Source of the DNA: Halictus rubicundus | Lineage: Eukaryota; Arthropoda; Insecta; Hymenoptera; Halictidae | NCBI RefSeq assembly: GCF_050948215.1 | Contig: NW_027488880.1 | Span: 1 to 64,000 of the forward strand | Reading direction: 5' to 3' | Length of the DNA: 64,000 nt | Shown here: one piece after another, positions 26,581 through 39,790 of the stretch | Layout: each line of letters opens with the position of its first letter | Position numbering within the stretch: position 1 is the stretch's first letter | Notes under the pieces: generated by a model | What the model saw: the letters and a program-made list of their open reading frames with translations, nothing else | Database searches by the model: none | What the model was told of the DNA's origin: nothing | Made by a program: the position numbers and the translations under genes

Positions 26581-26731
26581 ATATCCTATCCTATCCTCTA
26601 TCCTATCCTATCCTCTATCCTATCCTATCCTCTATCCTATCCTATCCTCTATCCTATCCTATCCTCTATCCTATCCTATCCTCTATCCTATCCTATCCTC
26701 TATCCTATCCTATCCTCTATCCTATCCTATC
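26581..26731 (+). repeat. Near-perfect 17-mer run
   Basis: About eight consecutive units match CCTCTATCCTATCCTAT without visible change, ending at the CCAATGCCC variant near 26730. Such homogeneous patches stand out from the variant-rich surroundings and point to recent local expansion, or to collapse or consensus filling in assembly. Confidence 0.75.
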
Positions 26732-26989
26732 CAATGCCCTATCCTATTCTCTATCCGATCCTATCGTCTATCCTATCCTATCCTCTAACCTATCCAATCC
26801 TCTATCCTATAATATCATCTATCCTATCCTATTCTCTATCCTATCCTATCCTCTATCCAATCCTATCCTCTATCGTCTCCTATCCTCTATCGTCTCCTAT
26901 CCTCTATCCTATCCTCTACCCTATCCTATTCTCTATCCTGTCCTATCCTCTATCCTATCCAATCCAATATCCTATCCTCTATCGTCTCC

Positions 26990-29900
26990 TATCCTCTATC
27001 CTATCCTCTAGCCTATCCTATTCTCTATCCTATTCTCTATCCTATCCTATCCTCTATCCTATCGTATTATGTATCCTATCCCATCCTCTGCCCTATATTA
27101 TACTCTATCCTATCATATCCTCTACCCTATCCTATCCACTATCCTATCCAATCCTCTATACTATCCTCTATCCTATCCTCTATCATATGCTATCCTCAAT
27201 CGAATCCTATCCTATCCTCTCTCCTATAATATCATCTACCTGATCCTATCCTCTATCCTATCCTATCCTCTATCCTATCCTATCTTCTATCCTATCCTAT
27301 CCTCTATCCTATAATATCATCTATCTGATCCTATCCTCTATCCTATCCTATCCTCTATCCTATCCTATCTTCTATCCTATCCTATCCTCTATCTTATCCT
27401 ATCCTCAATCCTATCCTATCCTCTCCTCTATCCTATCCTATCCTCTCCTCTATCCTATCCTATCCTCTTTCCTATCCTATTCTCTATCCTATCCTATCCT
27501 CTATCCTATCCTATCCTGTATCCTATCCTAGCCTCTATCCTATCCTATCCTCTATCCTATAATATCATCTACCCTCTATCCTATCCAATCCTCTATCCTA
27601 TACACTATCCTATCCTCTATCATATGCTATCCTCAATCGAATCCTATCCTATTCTCTATCCTATCCTATCCTCTACAGTATCATATCCTCTATCCTCTAT
27701 CCTATCCAATCCTCTATCATATACTCTATCCTATCCTCTATCATATGCTATCCTCAATCGAATCCTATCCTATCCTCTATCCTATCCTATCTTCTATCCT
27801 ATCCTATCCTCTATCCTATAATATCATCTATCTGATCCTATCCTCTATCCTATCCTATCCTCTATCCTATCCTATCTTCTATCCTATCCTATCCTCTATC
27901 TTATCCTATCCTCAATCCTATCCTATCCTCTCCTCTATCCTATCCTATCCTCAATCCTATCCTATCCTCTCCTCTATCCTATCCCATCCTCTGCCCTATC
28001 CTAACCTCTATCCTATCATATCCTCTATCCTATCCTATCCTCTATCCTATCCTATCCTCTATCCTATCCTATCCTATCCTCTATCCTATCCTATCCTATC
28101 CTATCCTCTATCCTATCCTATCCTCTATCCTATCCTATCCTCTATCCTATCCTATCCTCTATCCTATCCTCTCCTCTATCCTATCCTATCCTCTATCCTA
28201 TCCTATCCTACCCTCAATCCTATCCTATCCTCTATCCTATCCTATCCTCTATCCTATCCTCTATTATATCCTATCCTGTATCCTATCCTATCCTCTATCC
28301 TATCCTATCCTCTATCGTCTCCTATCCTCTATACTATCCTATCCTCTATCCTATCCTATCCTCTATCCTATCCTATCCTCTATCCTATCCTATCCTCTAT
28401 CCTATCCTCTCCTCTATCCTATCCTATCCTCTATCCTATCCTATCCTACCCTCAATCCTATCCTATCCTCTATCCTATCCTATCCTCTATCCTATCCTCT
28501 ATCCTATCCTATCCTCTATTATATCCTATCCTGTATCCTATCCTATCCTCTATCCTATCCTATCCTCTATCGTCTCCTATCCTCTATACTATCCTATCCT
28601 CTATCCTATCCTATCCTCTATCCGATCCAATCCTCTATCCTATCCTATCCTCCATAATATCGTATCCTCTATTCGATCCAATCCTCTATCCTATCCTCTA
28701 CCCTATCCTTCCCTATATCCTATCCTATCCTCTATCCTCTCCTCTATCCTATCCTATCCTCTATCCTATCGTATCCTGTATCCTATCCTATCCTCTGCCC
28801 TCTATTATACTCTATCCTATCATATCCTCTACCCTATCCTATCCTCTATCCTATCCTATCCTCTATCCTATCCTGTCTTCTATCCTATCCTACCATCAAT
28901 CCTATCATATCCTCTATCCTATCCTATCCTCTATCCTATCCTATCCTATAGTCTATCCTATCCTATCCTTTATCCTATCCTATCCTATCCTCTATCCTAT
29001 CCTATCCCCTATCCTATCCTATCCTCTATCCTATCCTATCCTCTATCCTATCCTCTCCTCTATCCTATCCTATCCTCTATCGTATCCTATCCTACCCTCA
29101 ATCCTATCCTATCCTCTATCCTATCCTATCCTCTATCCTATCCTCTATCCGATCCAATCCTCTATCCTATCCTATCCTCCATAATATCGTATCCTCTATC
29201 CTATCCTATCCACTATCCTATCCTACCCTCAATCCTATCCTATCCTATCCTCTATCCTATCCTATCCTCTCTTCTACACTGTCCTGTATCCTATCCTATT
29301 CCCTATCCGATCCTATCCTCTATCCTAGCCTATCATCTATACTATCCTATCCTCTATCCTATCCTATCCTCTATCCTATCCTATCCTCTATCCTATCCTA
29401 TTGTATATCCTATCGTATCCTCAATCCTATCATATCCTCCATCCTATCCTATTCTCTATCCTATCATATCCTTTACCCTACCCCATCCTCTCTCCTATCC
29501 TATCCTCAATTCTATTCTATACTCCATCCTATCCTATCCGCTATCCTATCATATCCTCTATCCTATAATATCCTCTATCCAATCCTATTCTCTATCCTAT
29601 CCTCTATCCTATTCTCTATCCAATCCTATCCTCTATCGTCTCCTATCCTCTATCCTATCCTATCCTTTATCCTATCCTATCCTCTATCCTATCCTATCCT
29701 GTATCCTATCCTATCTTCTATATTATCCTATCCTCTGCCCTATCCTATCCACTATCCTATAATATCCTCTACCCTATCCTCTATGCTAACCTATCCTCTA
29801 TCCTATCCTATCCTCTATAATATCGTATCCTCTATCCTATCCTATTCTCAATCCTATCCTATCCTCTATCCTATCCTATCCTCTTTCCTATCCTATTCTC

Positions 29901-32348
29901 TATAATATCCTATCCTCTACACTATCATATCCTCTATCCTCTATCCTATCCTTTCCTCTATCCAATCCTATACTCTATCCTATCCTCTATCCTATCCTAT
30001 CCTTAATCCTATCCTATCCTCCATGCTATCCTATCCTCTATCCTATCCTCTATCCTATCGTATGCTGTATCCTATCCCATCCTCTGCCCTATCCTAACCT
30101 CTACCCTATCATATCCTCTATCCTATCCTATCCACTATCCTATCCTATATTCTATAATATCGTATCCTCTATCCTATCCTATCCTCTATCCTATCCTCAA
30201 TCCTATCCTATCCTCTAACCTATCCAATCCTCTATCCTATCCTATCCTCTATCCTATCCTCAAATCCTATCCTATCCTCTAACCTATCCAATCCCCTATC
30301 CTATTCTATCCTCTATCGTACCCTGTCCTATATCCTATCCAATCCTCTATCCTATCCTCTATCCTATCCTAACCTCTATCCTATCCTATCCTCTATCCTC
30401 TCCTATCCTCTATTATATAATATCCTCTATTCTATCCAATCCTCTATCCTATCCTCTATCCTTTGCTATCCTCAATCCTATCCTATCCACTATCTTATAA
30501 TATCATCTATCCCATGCTATCCTCTACCCTATCCTTCCCTATATCCTATCCTATCCTCTATTCTATCCTCTATCCTATCCTATCCTCTATCCTATCGTAT
30601 CCTGTATCCTATCCCATCCTCTGCCCTATATTATACTCTATCCTATCATATCCTCTACCCTATCCTATACACTATCCTATCCAATCCTCTATACTATCCA
30701 CTATCCTATCCTCTATCATATGCTATCCTCAATCGAATCCTATCCTGTCCTCTATCCTATAATATCATCTATCTGATCCTATCCTCTATCCTATCCTATC
30801 CTCTATCCTATCCTATCTTCTATCCTATCCTATCCTCTATCCTATAATATCATCTATCTGATCCTATCCTCTATCCTATCCTATCCTCTATCATATCCTA
30901 TCTTCTATCCTATCCTATCCTCTATCCTATCCTATCCTCAATCCTATCCTATCCTCTCCTCTATCCTATCCTATCCTCAATCCTATCCTATCCTCTCCTC
31001 TATCCTATCCTATCCTCTTTCCTATCCTATTCTCTATCCTATCCTATCCTCTATCCTATCCTATCCTCTATCCTATCCTATCCTCTATCCTATCCTAGCC
31101 TCTATCCTATCCTATCCTCTATCCTATCCTATCCTCTATCCTATAATATCATCTACCCTCTATCCTATCCAATCCTCTATCCTATACCCTATCCTATCCT
31201 CTATCATATGCTATCCTCAATCGAATCCTATCCATTCTCTATCCTATCCTATCCTCTACAGTATCATATCCTCTATCCTCTATCCTATCCAATCCTCTAT
31301 CCTATACTCTATCCTATCCTCTATCATATGCTATCCTCAATCGAATCCTATCCTATCCTCTAACCTATCCTATCCTCAATCCTATCCTATCCTCTATCCT
31401 ATCCTATCCTCTATCCTATCCTGTCTTCTATCCTATCCTACCATCAATCCTATCCTATCCTATCCTCTTTCCTATCCTATCCTCTAGCCTATCCTATCCT
31501 CTATACTATCCTGTCCTCTATCCTATCCTATCCTCTATCCTATCCTATCCTCTATCCTATCCTATCCTCTATCCTATCCTCTATACTATCCTCTATCCTA
31601 TCCTCTATCATATGCTATCCTCAATCGAATCCTATCCTATCCTCTATCCTATAATATCGTCTATCTGATCCTATCCTCTATCCTATCCTATCCTCTATCC
31701 TATCCTATCCTCTATCCTATCCTGTCTTCTATCCTATCCTACCATCAATCCTATCCTATCCTCTATCCTATCCTATCCTCTTTCCTATCCTATTCTCTAT
31801 CCTATCCAATCCTATATCCTATTCTACCCTGTACCCTATCCCATCCTCTATCGTCTCCTGTCCTCTATCCTATCCAATCCCCGATCCTATCCTCTATCCT
31901 ACCCTTTCCGCTATGCTATCCTATCCTCTATAATATCGTATCCTCTGTCCTATCCTTCCTCTATCCTACAATATCATCTATCCTATCCTATCGTATCCTC
32001 TATCGTATCGTATCCTCAATCCTATCCTATCCTCTATCCTATCCAATCCCCTATCCTATCCCTCTATCCTATCCTATTCTCTGTGCTATCCTCTATCCTA
32101 TCCTATCCTCTATCCTATCCCATTCTCTATCCTATCCTATCGTCTTTCCTATACTATTATCTATCCTATCGTATCCTCTTTCCTATAGTACCATCTATCC
32201 TATCCTATTCTCTATCGTCTCCTAGCCTGTATCCTATCCAATCTCCTATCATATCCTCTATCCTATCCTATTCTCTATCGTCTCCTAGCCTGTATCCTAT
32301 CCAATCTCCTATCCTATCCTCTATCCTATCCTATTCTCTGTGCTATCG
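26990..32348 (+). repeat. CATATGCTATCC-marked satellite family
   Basis: A unit reading CATATGCTATCCTCAATCG and continuing into AATCC occurs at about 27184, 27621, 27742, 30717, 31205, 31325 and 31609. It was not noticed elsewhere in the window. It is often followed by CCTATAATATCATCTATCTG. CCTATCTTC and CTCCTCTATCC (a double CTC) units are also frequent here. CATATG is one of few palindromic hexamers in the array. The clustering shows that this variant spread only locally. Confidence 0.8.
28020..29200 (+). repeat. Homogeneous sub-array with a 238-bp (14 x 17) local repeat
   Basis: Units here are unusually close to consensus. A CCTACCCTCAATCC marker occurs near 28208, 28446, 29092 and 29226; the first two are 238 bp apart, exactly 14 units of 17. 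CTCCTCTATCC and TATTATATCC markers flank the first two. This regularity gives a 479-codon open frame (27745-29184) that I treat as a by-product. A similar ~238-bp shift is seen at 5.09/5.33 kb. Confidence 0.75.
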
Positions 32349-35030
32349 TCTATCCTATCCTATCCTCTATCCTATCCCATTCTCTATCCTATCCTATCGC
32401 CTTTCCTATCCTATTCTCTATCCTATCCTATCCTTTATCCTATCCTATCCTCTCTCCAATCCTATCCTCAATACTATCCTATCCTCTATCCTATCCTATG
32501 CTCTATCCTATCCTATCCTCTATCCTATCCAATCCCCTATCCTATCCTCTATCCTATCCTATTCTCTCTGCTATCCTCTATTGTATCCTATCCTCTAACC
32601 TATCCCATTCTCTATCCTATCCTATCCTCTTTCCTATCCTATTCTCTATCCTATCCTATCCTTTATCCTATCCTATCCTCTCTCCAAGCCTATCCTCAAT
32701 CCCATTCTATCCCCTATCCTATCCTATCCTCTATCCTATCCTATCCTCTATACTATCCTATCCTCTATCCTATCGTATCCTCTATCCTATCATATCCTCT
32801 ATCCTATCCTATTCTCTATCCTACCTTCCATTCCATTCTATCCTCTATCGTATCCTATCCTCTATCCTATCCAATCCGCTATCCTATCCTCTATCCTATC
32901 CTATCCTCAATACTATCCTATCCTCTATCCTATCCTATCCTCTATCCTATCCTATCCTCTATCCTATCCAATCCCCTATCCTATCCTCTATCCTATCCTA
33001 TTCTCTGTGCTATCCTCTATTGTATCCTATCCTCTATCCTATCCCATTCTCTGTCCTATCCTATCCTCCTTCCTATCCTATTCTCTATCCTATCCTATCC
33101 TTTATCCTATCCTATCCTCTCTCCAATCCTATCCTCAATACTATCCTATCCTCTATCCTATCCTATCCTCTATCCTATCCTATCCTCTGTCCTATCATAT
33201 CCTCTATCCTATCCTATCCTCTATCCTATCCTATCCTCTATCCTATCCTATCCTCTATCCTATCCTATCCTCTATCCTATCGTATCCTCTGTCCTATCCT
33301 TCCTCTATCCTACAATATCATCTATCCTATCCTATTCTCTATCCTATCCTATCGTATCCTCTATCGTATCGTATCCTCAATCCTATCCTATCCTCTATCC
33401 TATCGAATCCCCTATCCTATCCTCTATCCTATCCTATTCTCTGTGCTATCCTCAATCCTATCCTATCCTCTATCCTATCCTATCCTCTATCCTATCCTAT
33501 CCTCTATCCTATCCTATCCTCTATCCTATCGTATCCTCTATCTTATCATATCCTCTATCCTATCCTATTCTCTATCCTATCTTCCATTCCATTCTATCCT
33601 CTATCGTATCCTATCCGCTATCCTATCCAATCCGCTATCCTATCCTCTATACTATCCTATCCTGTATCCTATCCTGTTCTCTATCCTATAATATAATCTA
33701 TCCTATCCTATTCTCTAACCTATCCTATCCTATCCTCTACCTTCTCCTATCCTGTATCCGATCCAATCCTATATCCTATTCTCTATCCTATCCTATCCTC
33801 TATCGTATCCTATCCTCTATCCTATCCTATCCTCCATCCTATTCTACCCTGTACCCTATCCCATCCTCTATCGTCTCCTGTCCTCTATCCTATCCAATCC
33901 CCGATCCTATCCTCTATCCTACCCTTTCCGCTATGCTATCCTATCCTCTATAATATCGTATCCTCTATCCTATCGTATCGTCTTTCCTATCCTATTCTCT
34001 ATCCTATCGTATCCACTTTCCTATAATACCATCTATCCTATCCTATTCTCTATCGTCTCCTAGCCTGTATCCTATCCAATCTCCTATCCTATCCTCTATC
34101 CTATCCTATCCTCTATTCTATCCTATCCTCTATCCTATCCTATCCTCAATCCTATCCTATCCTCTATCCTATCCTATCCTCTATCCTATCCTATCCTCTA
34201 TCCTATCCTATCCTCTATCCTATCGTATCCTCTATCTTATCATATCCTCTATCCTATCCTATTCTCTATCCTATCTTCCATTCCATTCTATCCTCTAACG
34301 TATCCTATTCTCTATCCTATCTTATCCTCTATCCTATTCTATACTCTATCCTATCCTTTCCGCCATCCTATCCTATCCTGTCCTCTATCGAATCCTATCC
34401 TCTATCCTATCCAATCCCCTATCCTATCCTTATCCGATCCTATCCTCTATCCTATCCTATCCTCTATAATATCGTTTCCTCTGTCCTATCCTGTCCTATA
34501 TCCTACAATATCATCTATCCTATCCTATTCTCCATTCTGTCCGATCCTATCCTCTATCGTATCCTATCCTCTATCCTATCCAATCCGATATCCTATCCTC
34601 TATCGTATCCTATCCTCTATCCTATCCAATCGTCTATCCTATACTCTATCCTATCCTATCCTCTATCCTATCCTATCCTCTATCCTATCCTATACTCTAT
34701 CCTATCCTTTCCGCTATCCTATCTTATCCTCTATCCTATCCTATCCTCTTTCCTATAATATCATCTATCGTATCCAATCCCCAATCCTATCCTCTATCCT
34801 ATCCTATCCTCTCTCGTCTCCTATCCTGTATCCTATCCAATCCTCTATCCTATCCTCTATCCTATCCTCTATGCTATCCTATCCTCTACCCTCTCCTATC
34901 CTCTATCGCCTCCTGTCCTATATACTACCCAATCCCCTATCCTATCCTCTATCCTATCCGATCCTCTATCCTATCATATCCTCTATCCTATCCTATCCTC
35001 TATCCTATCCTATCCTATCCTCTATCCTAT
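32349..35030 (+). repeat. 2,682-bp duplication, left copy (offset 2,960)
   Basis: Comparison with the sequence 2,960 bp downstream shows no difference in the stretches I checked, from 32349 to 35030. The two upstream mismatches are at 32342 and 32348, and the match ends at 35031. Long open frames in both copies have identical lengths and translations (for example 397 and 229 codons). All the other large duplications in the window show indels or substitutions, so this is the youngest event, or an assembly duplicate. Confidence 0.9.
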
Positions 35031-35308
35031 TCTATACTCTATCCTATCCTTTCCGCCATCCTATCCTATCCTGTCCTCTATCGAATCCTATCCTCTATCC
35101 TATCCAATCCCCTATCCTATCCTTATCCGATCCTATCCTCTATCCTATCCTATCCTCTATAATATCGTTTCCTCTGTCCTATCCTGTCCTATATCCTACA
35201 ATATCATCTATCCTATCCTATTCTCCATTCTGTCCGATCCTATCCTCTATCGTATCCTATCCTCTATCCTATCCAATCCGATATCCTATCCTCTATCGTA
35301 TCCTATCC
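35031..35308 (+). repeat. Junction segment between the 2,682-bp copies
   Basis: This 278-bp piece is not new sequence. It repeats the block near 34338-34615 at an offset of 693 bp, including CCTTTCCGCCATCC, ATCGAATCC, CCTTATCCGATCC and the CCATTCTGTCCGATCC unit. The left copy thus ends in an out-of-register return to an earlier part of itself, as expected if unequal exchange joined two misaligned arrays. The match to the 34.3-34.6-kb block runs slightly past 35308. Confidence 0.82.
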
Positions 35309-37990
35309 TCTATCCTATCCTATCCTCTATCCTATCCCATTCTCTATCCTATCCTATCGCCTTTCCTATCCTATTCTCTATCCTATCCTATCCTTTATCC
35401 TATCCTATCCTCTCTCCAATCCTATCCTCAATACTATCCTATCCTCTATCCTATCCTATGCTCTATCCTATCCTATCCTCTATCCTATCCAATCCCCTAT
35501 CCTATCCTCTATCCTATCCTATTCTCTCTGCTATCCTCTATTGTATCCTATCCTCTAACCTATCCCATTCTCTATCCTATCCTATCCTCTTTCCTATCCT
35601 ATTCTCTATCCTATCCTATCCTTTATCCTATCCTATCCTCTCTCCAAGCCTATCCTCAATCCCATTCTATCCCCTATCCTATCCTATCCTCTATCCTATC
35701 CTATCCTCTATACTATCCTATCCTCTATCCTATCGTATCCTCTATCCTATCATATCCTCTATCCTATCCTATTCTCTATCCTACCTTCCATTCCATTCTA
35801 TCCTCTATCGTATCCTATCCTCTATCCTATCCAATCCGCTATCCTATCCTCTATCCTATCCTATCCTCAATACTATCCTATCCTCTATCCTATCCTATCC
35901 TCTATCCTATCCTATCCTCTATCCTATCCAATCCCCTATCCTATCCTCTATCCTATCCTATTCTCTGTGCTATCCTCTATTGTATCCTATCCTCTATCCT
36001 ATCCCATTCTCTGTCCTATCCTATCCTCCTTCCTATCCTATTCTCTATCCTATCCTATCCTTTATCCTATCCTATCCTCTCTCCAATCCTATCCTCAATA
36101 CTATCCTATCCTCTATCCTATCCTATCCTCTATCCTATCCTATCCTCTGTCCTATCATATCCTCTATCCTATCCTATCCTCTATCCTATCCTATCCTCTA
36201 TCCTATCCTATCCTCTATCCTATCCTATCCTCTATCCTATCGTATCCTCTGTCCTATCCTTCCTCTATCCTACAATATCATCTATCCTATCCTATTCTCT
36301 ATCCTATCCTATCGTATCCTCTATCGTATCGTATCCTCAATCCTATCCTATCCTCTATCCTATCGAATCCCCTATCCTATCCTCTATCCTATCCTATTCT
36401 CTGTGCTATCCTCAATCCTATCCTATCCTCTATCCTATCCTATCCTCTATCCTATCCTATCCTCTATCCTATCCTATCCTCTATCCTATCGTATCCTCTA
36501 TCTTATCATATCCTCTATCCTATCCTATTCTCTATCCTATCTTCCATTCCATTCTATCCTCTATCGTATCCTATCCGCTATCCTATCCAATCCGCTATCC
36601 TATCCTCTATACTATCCTATCCTGTATCCTATCCTGTTCTCTATCCTATAATATAATCTATCCTATCCTATTCTCTAACCTATCCTATCCTATCCTCTAC
36701 CTTCTCCTATCCTGTATCCGATCCAATCCTATATCCTATTCTCTATCCTATCCTATCCTCTATCGTATCCTATCCTCTATCCTATCCTATCCTCCATCCT
36801 ATTCTACCCTGTACCCTATCCCATCCTCTATCGTCTCCTGTCCTCTATCCTATCCAATCCCCGATCCTATCCTCTATCCTACCCTTTCCGCTATGCTATC
36901 CTATCCTCTATAATATCGTATCCTCTATCCTATCGTATCGTCTTTCCTATCCTATTCTCTATCCTATCGTATCCACTTTCCTATAATACCATCTATCCTA
37001 TCCTATTCTCTATCGTCTCCTAGCCTGTATCCTATCCAATCTCCTATCCTATCCTCTATCCTATCCTATCCTCTATTCTATCCTATCCTCTATCCTATCC
37101 TATCCTCAATCCTATCCTATCCTCTATCCTATCCTATCCTCTATCCTATCCTATCCTCTATCCTATCCTATCCTCTATCCTATCGTATCCTCTATCTTAT
37201 CATATCCTCTATCCTATCCTATTCTCTATCCTATCTTCCATTCCATTCTATCCTCTAACGTATCCTATTCTCTATCCTATCTTATCCTCTATCCTATTCT
37301 ATACTCTATCCTATCCTTTCCGCCATCCTATCCTATCCTGTCCTCTATCGAATCCTATCCTCTATCCTATCCAATCCCCTATCCTATCCTTATCCGATCC
37401 TATCCTCTATCCTATCCTATCCTCTATAATATCGTTTCCTCTGTCCTATCCTGTCCTATATCCTACAATATCATCTATCCTATCCTATTCTCCATTCTGT
37501 CCGATCCTATCCTCTATCGTATCCTATCCTCTATCCTATCCAATCCGATATCCTATCCTCTATCGTATCCTATCCTCTATCCTATCCAATCGTCTATCCT
37601 ATACTCTATCCTATCCTATCCTCTATCCTATCCTATCCTCTATCCTATCCTATACTCTATCCTATCCTTTCCGCTATCCTATCTTATCCTCTATCCTATC
37701 CTATCCTCTTTCCTATAATATCATCTATCGTATCCAATCCCCAATCCTATCCTCTATCCTATCCTATCCTCTCTCGTCTCCTATCCTGTATCCTATCCAA
37801 TCCTCTATCCTATCCTCTATCCTATCCTCTATGCTATCCTATCCTCTACCCTCTCCTATCCTCTATCGCCTCCTGTCCTATATACTACCCAATCCCCTAT
37901 CCTATCCTCTATCCTATCCGATCCTCTATCCTATCATATCCTCTATCCTATCCTATCCTCTATCCTATCCTATCCTATCCTCTATCCTAT
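35309..37990 (+). repeat. 2,682-bp duplication, right copy
   Basis: Apparently identical partner of 32349-35030. It contains the same CTCTGTGCTATCC, CCTTCCATTCC, CTATCGCCTCC and CCTTATCCGATCC markers in the same order. Beyond 37990 it continues with clean CCTCTATCCTATCCTAT units, whereas the left copy returns to the 34.3-kb block. An open frame of 680 codons (34871-36913) spans the junction and is a repeat by-product. Confidence 0.9.
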
Positions 37991-39790
37991 CCTATCCTCT
38001 ATCCTATCCTATCCTCTATCCTATCCTATCCTCTATCCTATCCTATCCTCTATCCTATCCTATCCTCTATCCTCTATCCTATCCCATCCTATCCTCTATC
38101 CTATCCTATCCTCTATCCTATCCCATCCTCTATCGTATCCCATCCTGTATCCGATCGAATCCCCTATCCTATCCTCTATCGTATCCTATCCTCTATCTTA
38201 TCCGATCCTATATCCTATCCTCTATCCTATTCTATACTGTATCCTATCCTATCCTCTATCCTATCCTATTCTTCATCCTATCCTATCCTCTATCCTAGCG
38301 TATCCTCTATCCTATCCAATCCTCGATCCTATCCTCTATCCTATCCTATCCTCTAACTTATCCTATCCTCCATCCTATCTTATCCTCTATCCTATTCAAT
38401 ACTCTATCCTATCCTTCCCGCCATCCTATCCTATCCTGTCCTCTATCGAATCCTATCCTCTATCCTATCCATTCCGCTATCCTATCCCAGCCTGTATAAT
38501 ATCGTATCCTCTGTCCTATCCTTTCTCTATCCTATAATATCATGTATCCTATCCTATCCTATCCTCTATCCTATCCAATCCTATATCCTATACTCTATCC
38601 TATCCTATTCTCTATCCTATCCTATCCTCTATCGTATCCTATCCTCTACCCTATCCTATCCTCTATCCTATTCTATCCTCTATCCTATCCTATCCTATCC
38701 TCTATCCTATCCTATCCTCTATCTGATCCTATCCTCTATCCTATCCTATCCTCTATCCTATCCATTCCGCTATCCTATCCCAGCCTGTATAATATCGTAT
38801 CCTCTGTCCTATCCTATCCTCTATACTATCCTATCCTATCCTCTATGATATCCTGTCCTCTATCATATCCTATGCTGTATCCTATCCTATCCCCTATCCT
38901 ATCCTATCCTCTATCCTATCCTATCCTCTATCCTATCCTATCCTCTATCCTATCCTATCCACTATCTTATAATATCATCTACCCTATGCTATTCTCTATC
39001 CTATCCCATCCTCTGCCCTATCCTATACTCTATCCTATCATATCCTCTATCCTATCCTATTCACTATCCCATAATACCCTCTATCCTATCCTTTCCTCTA
39101 TCCTATCCTATCCTCTATCCTATCATCTCCTCTATCCTATCCTATCCTCTATCCTATCCTATCCTCTATCTGGTCCTATCCTCTATCCTATCCTATGCTC
39201 TATCCTGTCCTATCCTCTATCCTATCCTATCCTCTATCCTATCCATTCCGCTATCCTATCCCAGCCTGTATAATATCGTATCCTCTGTCCTATCCTATCC
39301 TCTATCCTATCCTATCCTATCCTCTATCCTATCCTATCCTCTATCCTATCATCTCCTCTATCCTATCCTATCCTCTATCCTATGCTATTCTCTATCCTAT
39401 CCTATCCTCTTTCCTATCCTATTCTCTATCCAATCCTATCCTCTATCCTATCCTATCCTCTATCGTATCCTGTCCTCTATCCTATCCAATCCTTTATCCT
39501 ATCCTCTATGCTATCCTATCCTCTATCCTATCCTCTATCCTATCGTATCCTCTATCCTATCCCATACTCTGCAATATCCTATACTCTATCCTATCCTGTC
39601 CTCTATCCTATCCTATCCTCTATTCTATCCAAACCTCTATCCTATCCTATCCTCTAACCTATCCTATCCTCTATCCTATCCAATCCTCTATCCTATCCTA
39701 TCCTATATCCTATCCTATCATCAACCCTATCCTATCCTCAATTCTATCCTATACTCCAACCTATCCTATCCGCTATCCTCTATCCTATCC
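37991..39790 (+). repeat. Mosaic satellite linking several families
   Basis: Segments here have relatives elsewhere. About 37.83-38.33 kb (starting inside the previous block) resembles 47.86-48.36 and 63.6-64.0 kb through CTATCGCCTCCTGTCC and CCGATCGAATCCCC. About 38.36-38.66 kb resembles the end part of the 2.0-kb repeat (CCTTCCCGCCATCC, CCCAGCCTGTATAATATCG). About 39.38-39.58 kb resembles 48.59-48.79 kb at an offset of 9,206 bp. No unrelated sequence is seen. Confidence 0.75.

Noticed and set aside
34871..36913. 680-codon + strand open frame, and dozens of similar ones (537, 479, 397, 374 codons)
   Set aside because: They arise because the 17-mer has no + strand stop in any frame. Overlapping frames in the same place give the same peptide, start codons are chance CTATG variants, and ends are chance CTATAA or TAG variants. 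No codon bias, domain or splice signal supports a gene.
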